Of a stretch of DNA of 64,000 nt, positions 1-10,700 are shown piece after piece (position 1 is the stretch's first letter; the number at the start of each line of letters is the position of its first letter). The stretch is from Henricia sp. BOLD:AAB3569 (taxonomy: Eukaryota; Echinodermata; Asteroidea; Spinulosida; Echinasteridae). The position numbers and the translations under genes are program-made. Location of the stretch: contig JBBELK010000305.1 in NCBI GenBank assembly GCA_037783545.1, forward strand, positions 186,001-250,000. The letters run 5' to 3'. Below the pieces are notes generated by a model. It saw nothing but the letters and a program-made list of their open reading frames with translations, made no database searches and was not told the DNA's origin.

Positions 1-1650
1 GATTTACAAATTTCAAATTGACACTGGCAGCCTCGTTTCAGATGTTGAGCCATTGTATTACGTCACGCGTCTTTTCATTTGCAAAAGCATTGAGAAAGCA
101 TTGAGACCCTCGATCGTTTTCGATGACAATTTGAAATTCGTCAATAGAATATATGTATGTGAAATGAGCTATGTATTAAAGAACATAACATTATTATTAC
201 TATAGACCGTGTAAGATTCGTTTCGGGTCACACTTCCGGAGACCAGTCAGGGAATGGCAATGAGGTTTTAAGGTTGTGACGGTATTCTTTGAATCGTCAC
301 TTTACCATACCACGTTTGTAAGCGCCCAAACTGCAATAAATGGAAAAGGCACCTTAAAATCTATTGATTCATTAAATAAATGAAGAAAATGTTGTCCGAG
401 TTTGTCACAAACAAATAAAAATGTTTGACCTTTTGTTTCCAGTTTGCAAGTACCTTTACAAATGGCAGGCTCACTGGCTTGGGGCATCTCAGAAATATTA
501 ACGTGGCTAAACAAATACCTAGTTTAAATGACAACTTGAACGTTCAGTTCTGTTGAGAGTAGATAAAACCACCACCAAAAACTTAAACAAATAAAGTACA
601 CAATGTCAGGACGGAAATCGCAAAGACCGTCTAAAGCCGAATCAAGAACTTTTGAAAACGGCCATAATACATAATATTCGCACCAACTACACTGTGCCAA
701 AATATTCGCGCAACTTGCAGACTACCAGCGACGCGCTGTCATGGCTGTGTGGTTTTTATATAACGTGTAAGGTTAAGGTTAAGGTAAAGGTCAGATTTGA
801 AATTTCATGAACTTTTTGCTCAATTAACTTTTCGCACAGGTAATAAATGGGATTTTAAGAATTTTTACAGTGGACCCCGAATCGGTGGGTGAAACTACTA
901 ATTTTGACGTGGTGTCAAAATTGTACTGTGTTAAAGCTCCTATACGTGGTCTCCGGAAGTCGATGAATCTCGCAGCGTCCCGCACGTTCTCGAGGTCAAC
1001 TTACAACCTCTATTCGGTCTGCAAAAGGAAGTGGTATGTTTTTATTTTTGCTGTGCTTTTTTCTTTTGTAATATAAACATAAAAAAATAATGTAAAAGCA
1101 ACACTCCCCTCCACCACTTTTTGATTTGGTTGTTTTCAAGTTTGGATTTGGTGTACATACCACTGCCTCCTACAAACTGCTGAAAATATGTGTCTCACTT
1201 GTTACCCCTTGCAAAAGTGATGGATACACTGACTCAACAGTGAAAGCAGCCATCAACAGCAATTTTACAGCATTTATTCTGTCAATGGAAAGACACCGTG
1301 GCCGCCGCCGCTGTACCGATTTTTTTACAGACATTGATCGCGCGTGCGCGATGCCAAATCAAACAAAGGCACGCAACACGATGTACTATGTAGTTGAATT
1401 CTGCGTATTATAAACACTCGAACACACACTGCCCATGCAGCACGTGCTAAGTACACGATGTACATTTACGCACACAAACCAATGGCGTTGTGTAACGAAA
1501 TTGCAGTACATTTATCTGAGCACGCACGTATGTCAAAAATTGAAAGAATTTGGCGGCCCTTTAAGCAGCTAACTGGCTTTATGAAATTAGCCCTAGTGCT
1601 TGATAAAAAGTTTCCCTGAAAGCAAGGGGCTTACTGAGCTGGTTACTTAC
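1..1650. other. TMEM43 intron, no exon recognised
   Basis: This AT-rich stretch lies downstream, in TMEM43 orientation, of the last exon found in the window. I searched the minus strand for the next part of the TMEM43 luminal domain and saw no match. The short open frames at 302-514, 870-1076 and 1126-1413 resemble nothing I know. The next TMEM43 exon is probably left of the window. Confidence 0.5.
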
Positions 1651-1728
1651 TGTATCAGGAGGGCCTAGTGGGGAGTCTTCATCACCGCTCACTCCAGCAT
1701 AGCTGAACATCACTCGCATGTCCCCGAC
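1651..1728 (-). CDS. TMEM43: TMEM43 exon, SYAGVSGDE segment
   Basis: This 78 bp exon starts and ends in phase 0. It lies between an acceptor TTTGTTAG (minus strand) and a donor GTAAGT. It encodes VGDMRVMFSYAGVSGDEDS and a further PLGPPDT, matching the VGDLRVSFSYAGLSGDD part of the human protein. This is one of the most conserved stretches of the luminal domain. Confidence 0.95.
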
Positions 1729-4700
1729 CTAACAAACCAGCAAAAGGTGAACAAACCCAAGCAAAAACGTTACTAAAATTGTCCATATAGTGGCAGTGAT
1801 TGGTAGTTGTGTGGTTGAGCTCTTAATAAAAAACATGTCCAATATGATAATATACAAATAATGAATGTTTATAAAGTTCATTGAACGAATGAAAAATATT
1901 CATTATTTGTTTTATATAATGCCCAAAGAGATCATTGTCATTTGATTGGAGAACATCCGACAGCCTGAGAATATGAAAAAGTACTTAAGACCCCTTCCCG
2001 ACATCCCTCGCATCACAATGACCGAATCCGACTCATCTACATAAAGCACACGTGCATCTTACGCAAACGCGTCTGCTTCAGCGTCGTGCTATGTCATGCC
2101 CATACACGAACACGCGCTTGCAGTAAAAATGCATGCAGTGCGCGTGCAATAGAAAAAAATTGTATGGGACAAAAATGCACGGTTTGTGACGTAGCATTAA
2201 ATGGTTAAATTATTTAACGCCATGTGACCTGCTATCGTCCAATTAAATGGGCGTTATATAAAACCTCATGTCCAACTTCCATACTGATATCTTCATAATA
2301 ATGCATAAAATGTACATTATTACATGTACATGCTAAACCAAGTATTGCGCACAATGTAAATTAAAGTGTACAAAAACTTCAAAGTGACAATGATGACATG
2401 CAACATCAAAACAGCAAAACATACAGTTCATGCACTGGGTGGCACCCGCTAATGGTAGATATATACCATATTCAATAGCTGCCATCTTGTGGGGAAGGCA
2501 GTTTTTGGTTCCTTGAAGACATGCATGGTTGCACCTTTTGTGCTTACATTAGTGGCATTCGAGAAGCTTACACCGTTTAACACCAACTTACACCAGAGCA
2601 TTCTTTTAGCCATCTCGTGATACACGTTGACTACCCAGGATTGCGCATGGGTCTCTGGTGGAAGTTTCGTTGTAATGATGTCACCTGGCAGCCGTGCGGA
2701 AGTTGCGAATAGTGAAACATGGCGGACAATTTTAAATCGCAACGCGAGTACAAAGACAAGCGTAGATTTATGACACAAATAGGAGGGAATAGAGGTGTAT
2801 ACATTTTCCTTAAATACACAGGCTCGTCAGCAATGCGCGCGCACCAAATTCGTGCAACGAAATATGTAGCTCCACAGCAAAGGCATGGGGAGCTGCATGT
2901 TTCGTGGCACGAATTTGGCGCGCGCGCATTGCTGACGAGCCTCTGTCTTTAATAAGTAGGCCTTGACCTGTTTTCACTGAAGAAATTGCTTTGTTTGACG
3001 AAGATTCAACGATGATTCGACAATGATTCGACAAAGAGATCCCCTGGTGTGAACGCACGCCTCTTCATTTGACGAAGCAAAATAGCTTCATTTGACGAAG
3101 AGATTGCTTCATTCGACAAGGCAAATTTGTAATGTGAACACTCCCTTCGTTCGACGAAGCGATTCGGCAGGCCTGGTTGCGCTTGTTCTCCCAAACAATC
3201 GTGGACGTTTTAGGGAGGTCTAACAAAGAGAACAATTTTATCGTCCGCGATTGGCAAGCGAACGTCCGCGATTCGCTCCTGTACAAAACCAACGAGAGTA
3301 AGGAAAAATAGACTATGTCCAAACAAAAGAGGAACAAAAGGACGTCCGCGATTGGAGGTCGATTCACACCTGCATGCACAAGCATGAGCATCAATTGCCT
3401 AGTAAGCGTTGTTTTTGACGCCCCACATGAAAACCACACAGCGCGTCAGACACTTGATGCGTGACACACATACATGTATGCGACCAAGCATAGTGGCCTT
3501 CCACAGCTTCATTCCAATTTCGTTAGCAGTCGCCTAATGTAAACGGTACCACTCTTCATTCGATCTTCGTTCGATCTCCGTTAAGTAAGATGTGAATGCA
3601 CGCTTCATTAACTATTGAGGATTAACTAATCTTCATCGAACTAAGCGATTTCTCTAGTGAGAACTAATCTAGGATAACAAATCTTTTGTGGCGATGGTTT
3701 CACTTTTCCTCGTGAGTCAAACGAAAACAGTGTTTTTAAAAGCCGCGCCTGGCAACAACCCTTGACCCCAGAATTCAAAGCAAAACCCCATGGCGTTCAT
3801 TTTGCATCTTATGGGGGGTTTCCTCGGTGTAAACTCCTGTGTAATTTGGTGTAAGCTATTGGAACGCCACTACAGTTGACCAATTTAAATAACAAAATTG
3901 CCCCACAAGCAGAGGAGTCTGAATTTGTCTATTGTAGTGTCCCGATATAATTACCTTGGGCCGCATGGGATTTTCAGACTGGTAAAACCTCCCGTCAATT
4001 AGTTTGACGTTTGGGTTTGTTGGCTCAGTCTTGGGAACATATGGCTTAAACGTGTTAATTTTCTCCTTCAGTGAATCTTTCAGCATGTAGTTGCCGACGT
4101 ACGTGCGTATGGCCACGAAAGTCATTGGGGTAACTAGCATCTCCCTGTGTGAGGAAAAATGGAAAATTAAAAACAACATCACTCCATGGTCTGATGGACA
4201 GCATTCGATCAACACAGGCCTCTGTGAGAACACTCCACATAAATAATGTACATGTATGGTTCCCTACAACTTTACACGTCATTCAATAGCTATGACTAGA
4301 CATTGAGTTACCTAAAAAAATGGAAGAAGTTAAAACGGTTGGTCACAGATAGGGGACTGCCAGAAAATTAAAATGTTCAGATACCAGTACATGAACGTAT
4401 GTGACCAAAGTGAAAGGTCACATAGAAATTTCATGTATGCTCAATTACATAAAGCATGTGTTATAAGGTCTAATACTTTAAGTCAGTTTGCACCATGCAG
4501 TCTGGTCCTTCAAAGTTTTTCCATCAATATTGACATCGATGTTTTCATGTTAGCCACAATGTTGGAAAAGAACTCTCAAATTTACTAGATTGGTTTATTA
4601 ACAACAAAAAGAGACTTACATATGCAACTAATACCGGAGGCAATTCAGCTGAAACCATTTATACACTGTCCTGAAATTTCCAACTGGTCTTGTTTAGAGA

Positions 4701-7700
4701 TAAGCCCGTCACCCTCCATGTGGTGTAAAATTACCATTTTAGCAATGGGATAGAACAAAACTGGTACAACTTTTAAAACCACCCACCACGTAAATTGAAC
4801 AGTTGCGCAGTAACAACTTCAAACAGTGTTTTAAGTGAAGTAGCATGGTCTCTGAACAATGGTACATGTAGTTATAAGTCTTGATTCAAGTCACAAGTCT
4901 TTACATACATGAGCAAGTTTCAATTAATGCCTGAATAAAAAACAGCCCCCTTTCCCCCCAAAAAGAAAGGGTGTCCTTATACCAGGGCCTAATTTCATAG
5001 AGCTGCTTAAGCGCCAGCTGAAAACGTGTGCTTACTGTAGCAGAACTGTTGTGCTAACGTTAAGGCTATTTCACGGCCGCGGCGTGCTTAAGCATGCGCG
5101 CGCTTGGAAACCGCCATTGTTGCGTCACTATCTTAAGCAAAATTTGGCTCTGTGGTTAAAGCAGGTTTTCAGTTGCTTACCGTTAACGATGTATATGAAA
5201 TAGCCCGACGCTCGGTTAACGGGAAATGGGCTGTTAACAGCTCTATGAAATTGGGCCCTGGTTGTAGTCGAGTCCATCACGAGTCCACCACAAGTCCATC
5301 ACAAGTCCATGGGTCTTAATTCAAGTCACAAGCTATTCAAATGAACTCCAATAAAGGCATTCTTTCGTGTGCGTTCATCCTTTGCTGGACTTGTGCGGGA
5401 CTTGTCATTTTATCGGCTCTGGACTTGTGATGGACTCGACCATAACCCCGTTACTTACGCAGGATTGTGATGGTGAGTTGGGTTGTTGAAGCTATTGCTG
5501 TCTACTAGGAAAGGTTTCCATTCCTTGGCTTATTTGAAAACAAAAATATAGAACATGCTACATTATATTGCTTCATTTTGCTTCATGTTTTTCACCCACT
5601 CTGCTAACTTGAACTTGTTAAATCTTACCGTTTTTGCTGTTTTTAAATGTCTAAATTCAAGGGAATAGATACAAATTTTAAGAGGAGGTATGGATGTGCT
5701 CCATTTAAGGCACAAATAATTTCCACCATAACTCGCTAGCGTCATATGTCTGGTGTGGATTCAGTATTTGGCCCACGTGTAAGCCTTTTTTCCCAGCTAC
5801 AAATCATCATTGTGACATAATTTTTGTTGCTACTTGAAAGTGCATTACCTGTGATTGTATAGGTCGCTTTCATAGGGGGTCAAAAGGTCACGGTCACTAT
5901 TGCTCGTCTTCCAGAATGGGGAAGAACAATAGAGCCACGTGGGGAAATGCACATGGTTGCTAGCAGAAAAGCACGTGGCTCTATTGTTCTCTCCCGTTCT
6001 GGAAGACAAGCAATAGTGACCTGTGACCTTTTGACCCCCTGTGAACATTTTTAAAAATTAAAATGTACATTTTGCAGAAGCACCGAGTATACAGTGCTAA
6101 ACAAGTTACGTCAGGTAGGGCAAAACAAAAAACCCTGATTCCTTGTCCCTGACGCAAGCCAAATCGCATTCTCTAATGCTAAATAATTGTTACATGTACA
6201 CGCTCTACGTAAATGAGTCACTCCTCACACAGCCTGGGCCGAGTATTTGCAACCGTAACTAGAAGTCACCACTGTTAAATGATTTAAAATAGAAAGTTGA
6301 CACTCGTCAAAACTGAAGACTTCAAAATTAAACCCAAACATGCAGTGTAAGCCACTACATCATGCAACGCCATTGTACAAATGATGGCTCATTGCTTCCC
6401 ACAGAACTCCATTAACACTAACAGCTACATTGTAGAACCGAATACTGGCCGGGACGCTCATAACTGCGCCTTCTCATTAGCATATTTTTGGGCACTTTGC
6501 TTTGCATGGTTTTGGACACTTTATTTACATACTTTTGGGAACTTTCACTTTAAACTGCAGTTAGAAACCTCGTGTGTGCGCACTTTCTTCAGGTTTGTTA
6601 CGATTGCGCGTGTTATGTTCAAACCTAAAATGCACAACAACCAAACCCGTTTCTGGTGTTGTGCTATTCAAAAGCACACTTGATGCTTATCTGACTTGTA
6701 AAGGAAATCTCTGTTGCTTCTTTATTGACTTCTTTATTGACTTTATGTCTCATTTGGTGCCTAAAAACCAATTTACACGTTCATACATTTGTTGGAAAAC
6801 ACCAGCCAATATATGACAATGTATGTTCACGCTTGTTCAAGGTCACTAGAAATCCCAGTTTACACCATAGAACTTTGTTCAAGATTGTTCATGCCATCGT
6901 GCAAGATTGTTTATGCCGTTTTGGTGGATTGTCCTGGACCAGAAATACCATGTGACCCAGAATACCCAAATCTATATCTGATTGGTTTGGAGGTTGAACA
7001 CTGTCCAACATTTGTTCAAATTAATGTGCATGCTCGAACATCGTCCAACATGTTCCAGCTTGTTTGTAGATGTTCAAATTCCAATTTACACGATAGAACA
7101 TGAACATCCTCACACAAATGTTGGATGAAGTTCTTGAACAAAAGTATTATCATGTAAATTGGGCTTTGTAACTTCGTGGAATGACCCCGAACTGAGTCAG
7201 GGGACATGATTGAAAACTGCTTTTGTGTGATTATTGTCTATAGACCAATCTGGTACCGTTAGCTGGGGGCTAATTTCCCGTACATGAACTGTATGTTTTG
7301 TTGCTGCTAAACTAAACAGCGGTTGTCCATAATGCGCACGATCGACACAGCCCCCTGCCGTAGGCAATCTTTTGAAAAGGCGCAACTTGTTCCAATTGAT
7401 GCCAAAATGCAAAGCTTAATATATGTAACCCCAACATAAAATAGTGTTAAGCCCCCGGCTAATGACGGATGTAGAGGGGGCCAGGTCTATATACTCACCA
7501 TACATGTAGTCTGTTTCTATCCTGATTTCAGAGCCCTGGTCAATCTCCCGTTTCTCCTTGTGTTCCACCCACTGGAACATGGACACTTCACGTCTCAGCT
7601 TCACTGCTTGTACTTGCACGTCAAACTGTGCATCCATAAGGGGCTACCAAAACAATAGAAAACTTCTGGGAGTAAACAGGCATGATAAATGAACCGGGTA

Positions 7701-10700
7701 CCGTATTTTCATAACAGCCAGGTACGTGTAGTTGTGAATTACCCGAGTATGGCTTGAAATTATGCAAGTAAGTTGTATAGCCGGCTGTGTCACTTTCCAT
7801 TAAGATGCGTGTTTTTCGGCTGGCGCAACCGTACTTCAGTTACACTGGTTTATTGCAATAGGATAAACCAGCAACTAAGCTAAGACAGGCTAAGATGGAA
7901 AGATGGCTATAAAAGACGGGTCTTAGACCGGTGGCTAAGTCGATTTTATTGCAATCCGCCCCAGGTCCATAGCCAGTCCTAAATGTAATATTTAAGACAA
8001 GCCACTGTTGTACCGGTACCTTGAAATCCCACTAACCTGATCTGTGCTTAGTTTGCCTGTTACATGTACAAGTTTGTAGTTGTTTTCCTGGAAGATAACT
8101 TTGTTGTTTGTGATGGGAACTACAAGGTGCAAGCCTTCATTCAGTGATCGAGCTGTTTGAACTGCTCGTCCCTGCAAATGAAATATAAAATCTACAAATC
8201 AAATGGAAAAACAATCCTGGGACCAATGGCAGCTTCATAAGACCAGAAGTTTAAAACTTAAACAGAAATTTTGGTAGTCCTCATATACTGTACATAAGAA
8301 GTATCGAATGCAAATTACAGCCTGGGGTGGTATTCACAAAACTCAATCTAAACAGGTACTTAAATCTGTCTTAAATCCAAGCACTCCGCTAAGATAAGTG
8401 GAGTACTTAACTTCGTATTCACAAAAGATTTAAGCGCCCCGCTTACCATTGGTGCACGCTTAAAGGTTTAGTGAAGTGAAAATTATCAACCAGCTGTTTT
8501 TATACACGAATCAAAGGATCAAAGTGTTGCAGAAAAAGGGGTAAACTCAAATTTGTTTTCATTTCAGAAAGTAGTGACCTTTTTTCTACTTCAAAATTTT
8601 CTTTACAGATGAGGGCGCTGTTTATTGGTAGTCATGGAGGGAACCCACAGTTAAAAAACAAAGAAAGAACATTACATTTCAAACAGTAACAGTGGCCCGC
8701 TGATCCATTTTTTACCCAAACGAACTTGTTGGGATTGTTGCAAATGACATACTAAACAAACTCAGTAAACTGTTACAGATCATAACACAAAGAAGTCACT
8801 GAAAATGACAACTTTTGTACACAAGTCAATGGAGATTTCCTCTGTTGTCCTGAGATGACATCACGGATTTGCTCATGAATATGGAAATTCTCATTAGCAT
8901 AAAAATAGAAAACTTGCAATAACACCACAACGGAACAATCAAATTTTCTGAAATTGACCGGAATGTGTAAAACACACCCTGTACTATTATTATATTTAAT
9001 AAAAACCCTATTTCACACGTCCTTTAACACTGTCACGCAACAATGTCTCTGCTATCAAAGCAGCGCAGACCATGTGCGCACGTTTTAAAAACATTCGATT
9101 ACTACGCGCGTGTATCATACACGCACAATACGCACCACAAGTTGAGTACGTACCTTGTGCTATATGTGGTAGCAGCGTTCGCCCTTAACTTTTTTCCCAA
9201 CTGGCCAACAAGGCCAGTTGTATTAAATCTTCACTGGCCCGTCGGCATTTCAAGTGGCCCGGTTTAATACCGTTAACATTTCTGGTTGTTCTTTTTAAAC
9301 ACAGTCGACCATTAATGTTTGCAAAAACCACATTTGAGTGAATAAATTAGGAAAATTTGGTAGTCGTAAGGTTCTCCCCATTAAAAGTTTGAAAATGTGT
9401 GGTACATTTTAGAGCTTTCTGGTGAATTTTAGAGCTATTCTGGAGTCTTGAAAGGCTCTTTTGTTATAAATTCTCAAGGATGCATGTTTTTGTGCACATT
9501 AACCCCTTCGGGATTCTAAGTGTGAGTGTACTCTTGGGGGCAGTTATACAGAATTAGCCCATAGTGGTCTTTTTCAACCTGTTGGCTTGGGGTCAAGTCA
9601 GTTTTTGGTTTTTGACATGTGACTTGACTCTGGAGAAAATGACTTGTGACTGGATTTGGGAAATAAGATTGATTTACGACTTGAAATAAAAACTAGTCAT
9701 CAAGTCTTCAGCCCCAGAGACATGTATACTGCAAGTGCAGTCTCTCACTCCAGGGGAATAAATTGGAACCGGCCGTGGGAGTCTGAAGAAAAATCAAAGT
9801 TATTTCATCACTCCTTTAAATTTAGTACGGCATGGGTCTGTTTTATTTCAACTGGACAGCCGGACCATTTGGGAAGGCTTTCCAGCTGCCCCGAGACCAT
9901 TTCAACTGTCATTTGGCCAACGGACCAGTGCTAATTCGAACGCTGTGGTAGTCAATCATCCGTGGTGAACAAAGACAGAAAACAAAGGTTTTCTAAGGCC
10001 AGTACAGTACTCTGAATAAAAATTTTAATCTGTGTAATCTCCCAATGTGTAAATTGTTTAGGGGCTCCCTGATCAATCATAGTCGTTTCTCGACAACACA
10101 CTGGGCATTAAAACACTGCAATGGCAGATGAGTGGCCCACCGTTAAATGTACTTAAGACAGGTCAGACCACACTTAAGTTTAAGTCTCAAAAATAAGCAG
10201 GGGACTAAAAGAAAACGCGCTGTGAATACCACTTCAGTTTAAGATTTGACTTAAATCTAGAATTTTAGCGGGCCACTTAAATTTCATGACTTAAGTCGTT
10301 TTGTGAATACCGGCTCCAGGAGTCCAGCTTCATTTAGTCTTTATCAAAGGGTTAGTTCTGTTGACTGTCAAGTAAAATGAATTCAAGGTGCAAGTGAAAA
10401 TGCACATAGTACCTGTACATGTACCTGTGCCCTTGATCAAGGCACTTAAACACACTTGCTCCATCCTTCGGAAGGGATGTCAAGTTGTTAGTCCAGTGTG
10501 TTGTGTAACGTGCTTAAAAGATCCCAGAGAACTGTTTCATTTTGTGCTTACATTGTTGACCAATCTAAAGTTTCCCCACTCGATAGTCTACAGTTTTAGA
10601 TTACCAGTGAATGTTTAGACCCAGTTACCCTGGCAACTGATGTCATACTTTGACAGAAGATAAAGCTGGCGGATAAAGAGGTACAAGTTTGTGAACACCC

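Noticed and set aside
302-514. Minus-strand frame with Cys residues as the next TMEM43 exon
   Set aside because: It does not match the luminal or C-terminal TMEM43 sequence and lacks clear flanking splice sites.
2630-3439. Cluster of overlapping open frames
   Set aside because: They coincide with the hairpin MITE and the TTCGACGAAG-repeat element and mirror each other on both strands.
9043-9267. Open frame crossing the left edge of element F
   Set aside because: It spans the boundary between two nested elements and has no domain.
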